From: Enteractinococcus coprophilus
Lineage (GTDB): Bacteria; Actinomycetota; Actinomycetes; Actinomycetales; Micrococcaceae
NCBI RefSeq assembly: GCF_006716305.1
Contig: NZ_VFOU01000002.1
Span: 620,001 to 684,000 of the forward strand
Direction: 5' to 3'
Length of the DNA stretch: 64,000 nt
The notes beneath the pieces are model-generated. The model saw only the letters and a program-made list of their open reading frames with translations. It was not told the origin of the DNA and ran no database searches. Below are positions 50,302-59,640 of the stretch, piece by piece (position 1 is the stretch's first letter; each line of letters begins with the position of its first letter). Both the position numbers and the translations under genes were made by a program.

Positions 50302-50466
50302 TTAGTTAGCCCAAGGGACGGTAAGGAATGCTGCAAGGATTGCTAAAGCGCCAAGAATAATGAATGAAACTCGGATCCACACTGGTGCTTTTTGACGATG
50401 TAGTGACCAGGCGCCCCCGATGAGGATGCCACCTAGTGCCAGCAGTAACGTTGACCACCATGGCAT
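50302..50466 (-). CDS. Two-helix small membrane protein in the his operon
   Basis: This 54-residue protein has two hydrophobic segments ([20 protein letters not shown] and [19 protein letters not shown]) joined by a basic loop ([11 protein letters not shown]). Its ATG overlaps the hisH stop by one base (TAATG), which implies coupling. Such a small membrane gene between hisH and priA is a recurring feature of Micrococcaceae his operons. Function unknown. Confidence 0.8.
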   Translation of the reverse strand: MPWWSTLLLALGGILIGGAWSLHRQKAPVWIRVSFIILGALAILAAFLTVPWAN

Positions 50467-51104
50467 TAGAAGGTTCCTATCCAATTCTGTAATACGGTCA
50501 GGCCAGCTCGACCTGAGAGTTCAGGATGGAATTGGACGCCAGCAAGAGGACCGTTTTCCACAGCTGCGATGAAATCACCGTTATGGTGACCCCACGATAC
50601 TTGTGGTGGCACCATGGATTCGATGCTTTGGTCGAATTCCCAGTCGAGAACGGCATAAGAATGCGAGAAGTAATACCGTTCGTTTTCTAGACCGGCGAAT
50701 AGCGTGCTGTCGATGGCTGGGCGTACTTCACTCCAACCAATATGCGGTACAGCGTCTGTGGGTAATTTTTTCACCGTACCTGGCCACTCCCCCATCCCGT
50801 CATGATTGCCGAATTCTTCGGAACTGTCAAACAGATATTGGTGCCCCACACAGATGCCCAAAACGGGGCGTCCGCCGGCTACGCGTTGACCAACCCAGCG
50901 GGGTATGCTGAGCCGTTCCATGGCTTTCTTCGATGCACCGAAGGCTCCATTGCCTGGCAGTATCATGCCGTCTGCTGCTAGCAGCGATTGACCTTGTGAG
51001 GTCACTAGGACATCAGCACCAACATACTCCAGCGCGTTAACGAGGGAGCCGAGATTGCCGATGCCATAATCTGCCACCGCCACAACTGGATTGGCTTGCG
51101 ACAC
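50466..51104 (-). CDS. hisH: Imidazole glycerol phosphate synthase glutaminase subunit
   Basis: This 212-residue class I glutamine amidotransferase supplies ammonia to HisF. The nucleophile Cys lies in VLGICVGHQYLFDSSEE near residue 84, with GVQFHPELSG giving the His-Glu pair. The oxyanion segment has GHQ where many HisH proteins have GMQ. The start is GTG overlapping the hisB stop by one base (TAGTG). hisF is outside the window. Confidence 0.95.
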   Translation of the reverse strand: MSQANPVVAVADYGIGNLGSLVNALEYVGADVLVTSQGQSLLAADGMILPGNGAFGASKKAMERLSIPRWVGQRVAGGRPVLGICVGHQYLFDSSEEFGNHDGMGEWPGTVKKLPTDAVPHIGWSEVRPAIDSTLFAGLENERYYFSHSYAVLDWEFDQSIESMVPPQVSWGHHNGDFIAAVENGPLAGVQFHPELSGRAGLTVLQNWIGTF

Positions 51105-51721
51105 TACAGAGCACCCTTTGTCGATGGAATACCCTCAACTCGTGGATCATCCTCAATAGCCTGTCGCAAGGCTCGGGCCAGAGCCTTGAATTGCACTTCG
51201 ATGATGTGATGAGGGTCTCTGCCACGCAGCAGATCGACGTGGACGTTGATAGCAGCGTGGAAAGTGAACGATTCAAATACGTGCCGTGTCATTGCACCTG
51301 TGAAGTGCCCGCCGATGAGGTGGTACACCTGAGCTTCTGATTCACCTTCGTGCACGAAGTATGGGCGTCCTGATAAATCCACGGTGGCTCTCGCAAGCGC
51401 TTCATCCATCGGAATCGTGGCTTCACCATACCGACGTATACCGCGTTTATCGCCTAGAGCCACTTTGAAGACTTCACCCAGCGTGATCGCTACGTCTTCT
51501 ACTGTGTGGTGGACGTCGATATGTGTGTCACCGGTAGCTTCGACAGTCAGATCCATGAGCGAATGGCGGCTTAGCGCATCGAGCATATGATCATAGAAGG
51601 GCACTCCGGTAGAGATGTTGGATGTCCCGGTGCCATCAAGGTCAAGTTCAACGTAGACATCGGATTCTGATGTCGTACGTTTCATTGATGCTTTACGACC
51701 AGAGATCAGTTCAGCTGCCAT
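51104..51721 (-). CDS. hisB: Imidazoleglycerol-phosphate dehydratase
   Basis: This 205-residue monofunctional dehydratase has the Mn-binding motifs [16 protein letters not shown] near residue 74 and [19 protein letters not shown] near residue 166. It performs step six of histidine synthesis. It follows hisC with 80 nt between them and overlaps hisH. Confidence 0.96.
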   Translation of the reverse strand: MAAELISGRKASMKRTTSESDVYVELDLDGTGTSNISTGVPFYDHMLDALSRHSLMDLTVEATGDTHIDVHHTVEDVAITLGEVFKVALGDKRGIRRYGEATIPMDEALARATVDLSGRPYFVHEGESEAQVYHLIGGHFTGAMTRHVFESFTFHAAINVHVDLLRGRDPHHIIEVQFKALARALRQAIEDDPRVEGIPSTKGAL

Positions 51722-51801
51722 TGAGGTCAGGAAACTCCTTATTCAGCGATTATGTCGGTGCGATAGTTAAGTGTAGTCGTCACCAGGTTCGTCCAGCTAG
51801 T

Positions 51802-52917
51802 TTAGGCGCCCATTACTTCCCGCAGCGCAACAAGAAACGCAGTTGTCTCTTCCTCGGTGCCGGCGGTAACACGAAGGTGGTGTGGGATGCCAACATCCCG
51901 AATAAGCACACCACGCTCCAGCAGTCCTTGCCAGACTGCGTGAGCATCTTCAAACCAACCAAAGAACACGAAGTTGGAGTCTGACACTGCCGGTTTCAGC
52001 CCCATCTGTCGAAGCTCCTCGACGATACGGTCCCGTTGAACTTTAATTTCATCGACGGTCGCCAGCAGTACATCGACGTGTTGAAGTGCAGCGTTGGCTG
52101 CTGCCTGCGTGATGGCCGACAAGTGATAGGGCAACCTGACGAGTCGGAGGGCATCTGTTACCTGGGGTGATGTGGCCAGGTAGCCCACCCTCGCGCCCGC
52201 TAATGCGAATGCTTTGGACATAGTGCGCGATACGATTAACCGTTCTCGACCGTCTAACAGGGTCAGAGCAGATTTGGTGGTGTTGAGGGAAAACTCTTCA
52301 TACGCTTCGTCTACAACGACTATGGCATTGAACTCTTGACCAGCCTCATAAACAGCTTCTACGACGTCGAGTCCAAGTGCCGTCCCGGTGGGATTATTGG
52401 GTGAGCATAAGAACACAACGTTTGGTTGGGTCTCTTGAACCTGCCGTGCCGCAGATTCGGGGCTAAGCGTAAAATCTTCGTTGCGAACTCCGGCGATGTA
52501 TTCGGTATTGGTACCTGACGCGAGTAGCGGATACATAGAATACGTTGGGGGGAAGCTAAGCAGCTTGCGTCCGGGGCCACCAAATGCCTGCAGGATTTGC
52601 TGCAGAACTTCATTCGAGCCGTTAGCGGCCCACATATTTTCTTCGGTTAGACCGTGACCGAGGTACGCGGCCAAGCGCTGACGAAGTTGCGTAAATTCAC
52701 GATCCGGATAGCGGTTCAACGAAACAGCAGCTTCATGCACTGCAGAAGCAATGGCATCGACCACGACTTGCGGTACGGGATGCGTGTTTTCATTCGTGTT
52801 GAGAAGATGTTCTACCTCAAGTTGGGGCGCCCCGTACGGCGATTGTCCGCGCAGGTTGGCTCGAAGCGGTAATGCTTCCAACGCAGTGGTCTTGGCGTGT
52901 TCTTGCTGATTAGTCAC
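51802..52917 (-). CDS. hisC: Histidinol-phosphate aminotransferase
   Basis: This 371-residue class I/II PLP aminotransferase has LNTNENTHPVP near residue 38, GSNEVLQQIL, VFLCSPNNPTGTAL and the Schiff-base Lys in VSRTMSKAFALAGARVGYL. It opens the visible his operon. No hisD is found between it and the LysM gene upstream. Confidence 0.95.
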   Translation of the reverse strand: MTNQQEHAKTTALEALPLRANLRGQSPYGAPQLEVEHLLNTNENTHPVPQVVVDAIASAVHEAAVSLNRYPDREFTQLRQRLAAYLGHGLTEENMWAANGSNEVLQQILQAFGGPGRKLLSFPPTYSMYPLLASGTNTEYIAGVRNEDFTLSPESAARQVQETQPNVVFLCSPNNPTGTALGLDVVEAVYEAGQEFNAIVVVDEAYEEFSLNTTKSALTLLDGRERLIVSRTMSKAFALAGARVGYLATSPQVTDALRLVRLPYHLSAITQAAANAALQHVDVLLATVDEIKVQRDRIVEELRQMGLKPAVSDSNFVFFGWFEDAHAVWQGLLERGVLIRDVGIPHHLRVTAGTEEETTAFLVALREVMGA

Positions 52918-52962
52918 GGCAATAGCATAGCCGGGGTGGGGATCACTTCAACGCGGGTGACG

Positions 52963-53334
52963 TCAGTGAGCATTGAGTTGGTCCTGGACGAACGGCACAT
53001 ATAGGGTTTGGCCGACTTCTAATTCAGATGTTTCAAGGTTGTTATACGCCATAATTTGGTCTAGGACGCTAGCTCGATTGTTGTCTTGCGCCAAACGCGT
53101 GGAAATTTCCCATAACGTATCCCCCGGTTGCACCACGATCTGCTGATACGATTCGGAAACGTTTTGCTCCTGTGCGACAGCGGCTTTCAATGGTGTGTGA
53201 AACCACAGTGCGACCAGGAGCATCCCAAGGAGCATCAACCCTCCGAGCAGCTGCCCTTGCCAACCAATTTTTAAGACACATGAAGTCCGTGCCAGGTTTA
53301 CTGTCGAGTTATCCCTGCCGTTGAGATTATGCAT
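52963..53334 (-). CDS. Membrane-anchored LysM protein
   Basis: This 123-residue protein has a positively charged N-terminus, one transmembrane segment (LLGGLMLLGMLLVALWFH at about residues 29-46), and a LysM domain from VVQPGDTLWEISTRL to VGQTLYVPFV, so the domain should face the cell wall. Genes of this type sit beside lexA in related genomes and resemble YneA, a cell-division inhibitor induced by DNA damage (inference). Here lexA is not adjacent, and I found no clear LexA box. Confidence 0.85.
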   Translation of the reverse strand: MHNLNGRDNSTVNLARTSCVLKIGWQGQLLGGLMLLGMLLVALWFHTPLKAAVAQEQNVSESYQQIVVQPGDTLWEISTRLAQDNNRASVLDQIMAYNNLETSELEVGQTLYVPFVQDQLNAH

Positions 53335-53491
53335 TGCACCCTACATTCCATTGTATTAACGAGATCACTGTTGGTCCTCATTGAAACAACTGGGTGGGAC
53401 ACGGTAAGGACAACGGGAAGCTACGCGAGCTTCGAAATGTGGCAGTCTGAGATGTTTGCGAATTTTGCCGGAGAAGAACCGACGATGTGTA
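53335..53491. other. Short intergenic region between DASS transporter and LysM gene
   Basis: These 157 nt lie downstream of the DASS stop and upstream of the LysM start. They hold a hairpin-capable GAAGCT...AGCTTC sequence, a possible DASS terminator, and an AT-rich stretch that may carry the LysM promoter. No GAAC-N4-GTTC LexA box is visible. Confidence 0.4.
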
Positions 53492-55078
53492 CTACAGCAC
53501 TCCGATCCATTGCCAGTAGGTAGCCGAAAGCAACAAGACCAAGAGATACCCCACGACCGTCAGAGGAATGCCTGCACGCATGAACTGCTTGACGGTGAAT
53601 GTTCCAGTACCGTAGGCCAACATGTTCTGCGGGGCTGAGATGGGGAGGATGAATCCGAAACTGATCACGAATTGTTGGATAATGACGAAGCCCACCCCTT
53701 GCTCTGGGAGTCCCGGGATGCTCATCGCGAGCACGATGAACACGGGAATCAACGCAGATGAGAGTGCCGTTGCTGAGGCAAAACCGAGGTGAATGAGAAT
53801 ATTAAATACCGAGACGATAGCAATCGTGGCTAACAGCGGCATGGTAGACAGTCCCATTGCTTCGAAGGTGATTGCAGACAACCATTCCGCTGCACCAGAA
53901 TTCAGCAGCAGGCTACCTAAGGAAATCCCGATGGCGAAGACCACAAGGGTGCCCCAATTGACCATCGACTCAAGTTGATCCCAGTTCAGAACACCGACCT
54001 TGGGTATCAGCATTAAGGCGATGCCGGTCAAGGTAATCGTTGATGAGTCCAGTTCGTGCAAGGTGCCTTCGGTAGACCACAGCACCAGCATGAGCCCTGC
54101 CAAAACTGCTAGACGAATCTCTTTTGCTGAAATGGGACCAAGTTTGGCAAGACCCTCCCGGACAACTTCTTTACCGCCTTGAAGGACACGGGTCTCTGGT
54201 TTGATCGCCCAACGCATCACGAAATACAACACTATCGACATCAAGATCGACCATGGGGCTCCAATCATGAACCACCGTGGCCAGGAAATGGATTCCCCGA
54301 ATATTTCGAGTATGAAACCATCCGCAACGAGGTTTTGCGCCGCCGCTGTCTTAATACCTATGTTCCAAATGGATATAGCCTGTGCCGCTGTGATGATCAA
54401 TAACGCACCAAGCTTTGAGTTCAGTGGCATGCCAAAAGCGATAATCATGCCCAACAAAATGGGCACAACAGCGCCGGCTCGCGCGGTGGCCGAGGGCACG
54501 AAGAACGCTAGCAAGGTAGCGATGACGATGGCCCCAATCAGAATATTGGAGACTTTTTCGCCTGAGAAACGAAGAATGTGAAAAGCCAGCCGCCTATGAA
54601 GCCCCGTGGCCTGCATTGCCGCGGCTAGTGCCAACGCGGCAGCCACGAGCGCAACTGCCGAGGTTGCAAAACCACTCAATGCTGCGCTGAGTCCTCCGGT
54701 GGTCCCAAGAATTTCCCCAGGACTGTCGGGGTCTGGCGAGAAACCAATAGACAATGCGATGATGACCAAAATCATCACCGAGCTGATGGGATAACTGACA
54801 GCTTCAGTTATCCACATGATGACTGCAAAGACTAGGATTGCCAGGGATCGTTGTCCCGCTGTCGACAGGCCCTCGAATGGCGGCAGAAACATAATCGTGA
54901 ACATTGCAGCAAAGGCAAAGCCTATCCAGATGAAGGGTAGATAGCGGTCTAGCCAACTGGGTTCTTGGCCGTCTCGGAGCTGGCCATGCTTCTTATTGCC
55001 GTCATGGACCTGTTTCGTCCGATCCAGCTTAGCTCGTTCAGTTTGCTCGTTTGGGATATGAGAATCTGATGTCGCCAA
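53492..55078 (-). CDS. DASS/SLC13-family sodium-coupled dicarboxylate transporter
   Basis: This 528-residue inner-membrane symporter of the DASS family has about a dozen hydrophobic segments and the signature region ALAAAMQATGLHRRLAFHIL together with FFVPSATARAGAVVPILLGM and MVNWGTLVVFAIGISLGSLL. It should import C4-dicarboxylates such as succinate or malate, or sulfate, with Na+. The N-terminal 45 residues are hydrophilic. The start is TTG, six bases after AAAGAGG. It occupies the gap between the dinG-like gene and the LysM/his block. Confidence 0.87.
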   Translation of the reverse strand: MATSDSHIPNEQTERAKLDRTKQVHDGNKKHGQLRDGQEPSWLDRYLPFIWIGFAFAAMFTIMFLPPFEGLSTAGQRSLAILVFAVIMWITEAVSYPISSVMILVIIALSIGFSPDPDSPGEILGTTGGLSAALSGFATSAVALVAAALALAAAMQATGLHRRLAFHILRFSGEKVSNILIGAIVIATLLAFFVPSATARAGAVVPILLGMIIAFGMPLNSKLGALLIITAAQAISIWNIGIKTAAAQNLVADGFILEIFGESISWPRWFMIGAPWSILMSIVLYFVMRWAIKPETRVLQGGKEVVREGLAKLGPISAKEIRLAVLAGLMLVLWSTEGTLHELDSSTITLTGIALMLIPKVGVLNWDQLESMVNWGTLVVFAIGISLGSLLLNSGAAEWLSAITFEAMGLSTMPLLATIAIVSVFNILIHLGFASATALSSALIPVFIVLAMSIPGLPEQGVGFVIIQQFVISFGFILPISAPQNMLAYGTGTFTVKQFMRAGIPLTVVGYLLVLLLSATYWQWIGVL

Positions 55079-55237
55079 AGGAAACCTCTTTCAAGGTTCA
55101 ACAGAAATTGAGTCTTCCGTGTAGTTCACTGTAATCTGTCCCAGTAGTTTTTTGGGCGCTCTGTTGGCCTTCCAATAATGATTAGGAAGCACAGTTCAGA
55201 TCAGCATCACGGGAATTGGCGTGCAATCACCATTCAG

Positions 55238-57268
55238 TTAAGCGGAAAGTCGCCTGAGACTTTCCATGACTTGGGTAGCCGACCGTGTTGCCCAGAAATT
55301 CGGCATAGAGGCTCGGAGAAATGTGCCGTAACCGGCAGTCGCCAATCGCGAGTCTAAAATGGCAACGACGCCACGATCCGATGTGGATCGGATAAGACGT
55401 CCCGCTCCTTGAGCCAGCCGAATGGCAGCGTGGCTGGCTGATACCGCCATGAATCCATTACCACCTCGTTGGCTGATATATCGAGCTCGTGCGGAGGCTA
55501 GCGGATCATCGGGGCGAGGAAATGGAATTCGGTCAATCGTTACCAACCGCAGAGTCTCGCCGGGTACGTCGACGCCTTGCCACAGCGTCAGTGTGCCAAA
55601 TAAACAGGCTCGTGGATCTTGAGTGAACTCATCAATGAGACCCGACAGCGTTGACTCGCCTTGAACCAAAATGTTGAGCTTTTCGCCGAAGCGTAGTCGC
55701 ATCTCGTCGGCGGCGGCCTTTGCGGCGCTACGTGAGGAGAACAAGCATAATGCTCCTCCATCTGAGGCGTCCAAAAGGTGTTCAAGCCGCTCATGGGATT
55801 GGGCCGAAGGTTGGGGCCCAGGCTTCGGCAGATCATCAGCCACATACAAGATGCCTTGTGTAGGGTAATCAAATGGACTACCCACATCGAGGGTCTTATA
55901 TTTCGCCCCACCATTGATCTTGAACCCTAAATCACCGGTAATAGCATCAAATTTTCCTCCGACGGTCAGGGTCGCAGAAGTCAGGATGGTCGTGGACTCA
56001 TCGAGCAGTTTGTCTCGAAACCTGCCAGCAATGGATAAAGGTGCCGCGTATAACAGCGGTGCTGAATGTGGGTCAGCCTCAACCCATCCTTTGCCTGGCT
56101 CAAAATGTGACGGGCGTGTCGCCCAAACGACCATGTCACCTTTCGGCTGTGCTCCAGCCGTGAGGAGTTGTTCGGTGGTTTCCAGTATTTCTGTTAACCG
56201 GTTTTTGACCAGTTGGCGGTTTGAGTCTTCGGTGTCGGTTCCCCCGCTGCCTTTGAGATCGCTGAGCATTTGGCGGGTTTCGTCCCTTACGCTTTCCAAG
56301 GCGGTGAGCTGGTGTTCGTTGAAGCCTTGGGAAAACCAGCCCGAAGGAGCTGAAGCAAAGGCGGCTTCCATGGAAACTGCAGCATCGGTTAGGTCAGTCG
56401 CCACGACAGATGCCTCTTGTCTGGCTTGTTTTGCTGCACTTCGAATCAAGGATGGGGACAGGTGCAAAGTGACTGCGGAGGTCACGCGGTCAATGAGTTC
56501 GTGGGCCTCGTCAATAATGATGGCATCAGCTTCGGGCATGATGTTGAGATCTTCGAATGCAGCGATAGCCAGCATCGCGTGATTGGTCACTACGATGTCA
56601 GCCTCGGCTGCAGCTTGACGAGCGAGTTCAGAGAAACACTCTTCTGCGAAGGGACACTTGCTCGCACCAATGCATTCGCGAGCCGAAACTGAAACCTGAC
56701 GCCATGCCTCATCGGTGACCCCAGGTTTCAAATCGTCGCGGTCTCCGGTGTCGGTTTCTTCGGCCCAGGAGCGCAGTCGCATGACTTCTTCACCAAGTTG
56801 AGATAGTGGTTGGCCAACCACGTCGGTGGCGGCCAACAAGCTGTCATCTTCGGACTCGATCGCTGCGCCACGGAGCTTGTGTTTACAGACGTAGTTGGCG
56901 CGCCCTTTCAATAAGGCCACGTCGATGCTGCGAGGCAGAGAAGCTTCAAGAGTATCCAGCAGGCGTGGGATGTCTCGATTGATGATCTGGCTCTGGAGCG
57001 CAAGAGTGGCCGTTGCTATGACCACTGGCGACTCACTGGCCAAGGTGTAGTCAATGGCCGGCACGAGATACGCCAGGGACTTACCAGTTCCGGTTCCAGC
57101 CTGTACGACCAGATGTGTGCCGGTCTCAAGTGCGTTAGCAACCTCGGTTGCCATGAGTTGTTGGCCTGGACGAGTTTGTCCACCGAGTGCAGCGACGGCA
57201 TCAGCCAGCCATTCGCTGACTTGCGTAGGGCTGGCTGAGGAAGTGGTTACCGGTTGATTACCGGACAT
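55238..57268 (-). CDS. DinG/XPD-like ATP-dependent DNA helicase
   Basis: This 676-residue superfamily 2 helicase shows Walker A VVQAGTGTGKSLAYLVPAID near residue 55, an Fe-S-type cysteine cluster (Cys in YVCKHKLRG, then RECIGASKCPFAEECF), the DEAH motif in ADAIIIDEAHELIDRV, and late motifs LFSSRSAAKA, LTLWQGVDVPGETL and AIRLAQGAGRLIRS. It unwinds DNA in repair/replication stress. It overlaps the hflX stop by 11 nt, so the two are coupled. Confidence 0.92.
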   Translation of the reverse strand: MSGNQPVTTSSASPTQVSEWLADAVAALGGQTRPGQQLMATEVANALETGTHLVVQAGTGTGKSLAYLVPAIDYTLASESPVVIATATLALQSQIINRDIPRLLDTLEASLPRSIDVALLKGRANYVCKHKLRGAAIESEDDSLLAATDVVGQPLSQLGEEVMRLRSWAEETDTGDRDDLKPGVTDEAWRQVSVSARECIGASKCPFAEECFSELARQAAAEADIVVTNHAMLAIAAFEDLNIMPEADAIIIDEAHELIDRVTSAVTLHLSPSLIRSAAKQARQEASVVATDLTDAAVSMEAAFASAPSGWFSQGFNEHQLTALESVRDETRQMLSDLKGSGGTDTEDSNRQLVKNRLTEILETTEQLLTAGAQPKGDMVVWATRPSHFEPGKGWVEADPHSAPLLYAAPLSIAGRFRDKLLDESTTILTSATLTVGGKFDAITGDLGFKINGGAKYKTLDVGSPFDYPTQGILYVADDLPKPGPQPSAQSHERLEHLLDASDGGALCLFSSRSAAKAAADEMRLRFGEKLNILVQGESTLSGLIDEFTQDPRACLFGTLTLWQGVDVPGETLRLVTIDRIPFPRPDDPLASARARYISQRGGNGFMAVSASHAAIRLAQGAGRLIRSTSDRGVVAILDSRLATAGYGTFLRASMPNFWATRSATQVMESLRRLSA

Positions 57269-58796
57269 AGCTTAAGTAGTGATCCTTATCCTCTGGATAC
57301 ACCAGCACGGTCAACGCGGTGCCTTCTGGCTCATAGGTTTCAGCCAGAATTTCGGTGTCATCCGAGTGTAGTCGGTTGACGACCTCACCATCGGTATATG
57401 GCACCAGTAGGTCAAGATGAATGCTGGGTCGTGGCAGTCCTTCTGCGATGGCTGCTTCGAGTTCTTTGAAGCCTTCCCCGGTAGCAGCCGACACGATGAC
57501 GGCGTTGGGATAACGACGTCGTAGCCGCGCTAGCACCATAGAATCTGCTGCATCGGCCTTGTTGAAGACGATGAGTTCTTGGATATCGGCGATATTCGTA
57601 TCTGAAAAGACCTGGTGGACTGCATCAATCTGAGCTTCTGGCTCGGGATGCGAAGCATCCACAACGTGCAGAATCATGTCTGCTTCATCGACCTCTTCCA
57701 ACGTGGATCGGAAGGCCTCAACTAGCTGGGTCGGCAACTGGCGGACGAAACCGACGGTATCGGACAACGTGTACGCTATGCCATCTGCGGTTTGGGCGGC
57801 CCGGACCGTTGGGTCGAGAGTAGCAAACAGTGCGTTTTCGACAAGCACGCCGGCTTTGGTCAGCCGATTGAGTATGGAAGACTTTCCGGCGTTGGTGTAT
57901 CCGGCAATCGCAACCGACGGGATTTGGTTGCGACGACGGCGAGCGCGTTTCGTTCGTCGAGCGCTTTCCATGTGCTTAATATCGCGGCGCAACTTTGCCA
58001 TCCGATCACGGATACGACGTCGGTCCAACTCAATTTTCGTTTCACCAGGACCACGCGAACCAATACCGGCACCGCCCGCAGCTTGGCCACCAGCCTGCCG
58101 GGACATCGATTCACCCCAACCCCGCAACCGTGGCAACAGATATTCCAGTTGGGCTAGTTCAACTTGAGCTTTGCCCTCTTTGGACTGTGCATGTTGTGCA
58201 AAAATATCGAGAATCAGCGCCGTGCGGTCAATGACTTTCACGCCGACCACGTCTTCTAACCCACGGCGTTGCGATGGGGCCAGTTCAGTATCAACAATGA
58301 CCGTATCAGCCCCTTGATCTTGAACAATATCTCGTAGTTGATGAGCTTTACCACGGCCAAGAAAAGTGGCCGGATCAGGGGCGTGACGACGTTGAATGAT
58401 CCCATCGAGTACCGTGGAGCCCGCCGTATGAGCTAACGCGGCAAGTTCTTGTAGAGAGTGTTCGGCTTCAGTGACAGAACCGTCTGTCCATAAGCCGGCG
58501 AGAACCACTTTTTCGAGGCGGAGCTTGCGATATTCGACTTCTGTGACGTCATCTAGCTCTGTTGACAAACCTTGCACGCGTCGCAGCGCGTGGCGCTGTT
58601 CCAAATCAAACTGGTCACCATCATATTCAGTGTGGTTTGACCCGCCGTCATCCAGCGCTTGGGCGCCGCTGGGCCGATAGTCCTCAACCGCACTAGTATG
58701 TGTAGCTTTCGCATCATCGGCGGACAAGATACGGCTGATGAGTGCTTTGATTTGCTCATCAGCCCGAGGATCGGAGGGCTCGTATTGGGTGACCAT
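57258..58796 (-). CDS. hflX: GTPase HflX
   Basis: This 512-residue ribosome-associated GTPase splits stalled or stressed 70S ribosomes. The N-terminal HflX domain contains LEYLLPRLRGWG and GSRGPGETKIELDRRRI. The G domain has G1 AGYTNAGKSSILNRL near residue 320, G3 LSDTVGFVRQLP and G4 VFNKAD. The ATG at 58796 is used; AAGGAG lies only 3 nt upstream, a tight spacing. It is the promoter-proximal gene of the hflX-dinG pair. Confidence 0.95.
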   Translation of the reverse strand: MVTQYEPSDPRADEQIKALISRILSADDAKATHTSAVEDYRPSGAQALDDGGSNHTEYDGDQFDLEQRHALRRVQGLSTELDDVTEVEYRKLRLEKVVLAGLWTDGSVTEAEHSLQELAALAHTAGSTVLDGIIQRRHAPDPATFLGRGKAHQLRDIVQDQGADTVIVDTELAPSQRRGLEDVVGVKVIDRTALILDIFAQHAQSKEGKAQVELAQLEYLLPRLRGWGESMSRQAGGQAAGGAGIGSRGPGETKIELDRRRIRDRMAKLRRDIKHMESARRTKRARRRRNQIPSVAIAGYTNAGKSSILNRLTKAGVLVENALFATLDPTVRAAQTADGIAYTLSDTVGFVRQLPTQLVEAFRSTLEEVDEADMILHVVDASHPEPEAQIDAVHQVFSDTNIADIQELIVFNKADAADSMVLARLRRRYPNAVIVSAATGEGFKELEAAIAEGLPRPSIHLDLLVPYTDGEVVNRLHSDDTEILAETYEPEGTALTVLVYPEDKDHYLSYVR

Positions 58797-59019
58797 TTTC
58801 TCCTTGTTCAGAGGCTTTTCCTTATGTTGTAGTATGTCACATTTGCTGTGATTAAGCCTGCGATTGCGGGCTTTCCTGTGAGGAAATCGCAAAGATTTTC
58901 TGTCAATAGCAGCTGTCTATGACAACATCGTGCCGGGGTAATGTATTCCAATTAACGCGTTTATGCTGCGGTAGCGTGCGGAGTCCGAAATCTTTGAAAC
59001 GTACTACACTACGAAGACG
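58797..59019. other. hflX / RsmC-like intergenic region
   Basis: These 223 nt separate divergent genes. A minus-strand TTGACA at 58900-58905 lacks a clear -10 partner at 17 nt. A weak hairpin (GCCTGC/GCGGGC) lies at about 58857-58872. The promoters of both genes must be here, but I cannot place them with confidence. Confidence 0.4.
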
Positions 59020-59640
59020 ATGAATGAGCATTATTTTTCTTCTACTCCCTCCGGCCCAGATCATCGGCGCGTTCTCGATGTCGAGCTTGCCGGACAAAAT
59101 GTTCAAGTGGAGACCTCAGGCAGTATTTTTTCTCCCGATGGGGTGGATCGAGGGACGCGTGTCCTGTTAAACGTCGTTCCTGCCCTTCCAGAATCTGGAG
59201 ATTTTCTGGATATTGGTTCAGGATGGGGTCCTATTGCGCTCACGATGGGGTTATTGTCTGCTCGGGCTCACATCACAGCATTAGAGGTCAACGACCGCGC
59301 CGCAATGTTAACTGCTGCCAATGCGTCGCGGTTAGGTCTGAAGAACATCACGGTCAAACATCCGGATGAGGTAACCGAAGACGCTACATTCGACGTCATC
59401 TGGTCAAACCCACCAATCCGGATCGGTAAAGCTGCTCTCCACGCTATTTTGACTCGTTGGTTACCGACGCTGACACCAGGTGGTCAAGCGTGGCTTGTGG
59501 TGGCCAAGAAACTTGGCGCCGATTCCTTAATGCGATGGATCCAGACCATGTTGGAGGCAAAAGCTCCCGGAGAATTCACGATCCGTCGTGCCGCCACAGA
59601 CAAAGGCTTTCGAGTGCTTCAAGTGGAACGCGCCTTATAG
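59020..59640 (+). CDS. RsmC-like class I methyltransferase
   Basis: This 206-residue SAM-dependent methyltransferase has the motif I segment FLDIGSGWGPIALTMGLL near residue 65 and the N-type active-site motif FDVIWSNPPIRIGKAALHA near 130, with GGQAWLVVAKKLGADSLM after it. The NPPIRIGK tetrapeptide context fits 16S rRNA guanine-N2 methyltransferases (RsmC type; G1207 equivalent, inferred). It is the only plus-strand gene between the hflX and recA blocks and overlaps the dapF-locus gene by 6 nt at their stops. Confidence 0.87.
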   Translation: MNEHYFSSTPSGPDHRRVLDVELAGQNVQVETSGSIFSPDGVDRGTRVLLNVVPALPESGDFLDIGSGWGPIALTMGLLSARAHITALEVNDRAAMLTAANASRLGLKNITVKHPDEVTEDATFDVIWSNPPIRIGKAALHAILTRWLPTLTPGGQAWLVVAKKLGADSLMRWIQTMLEAKAPGEFTIRRAATDKGFRVLQVERAL

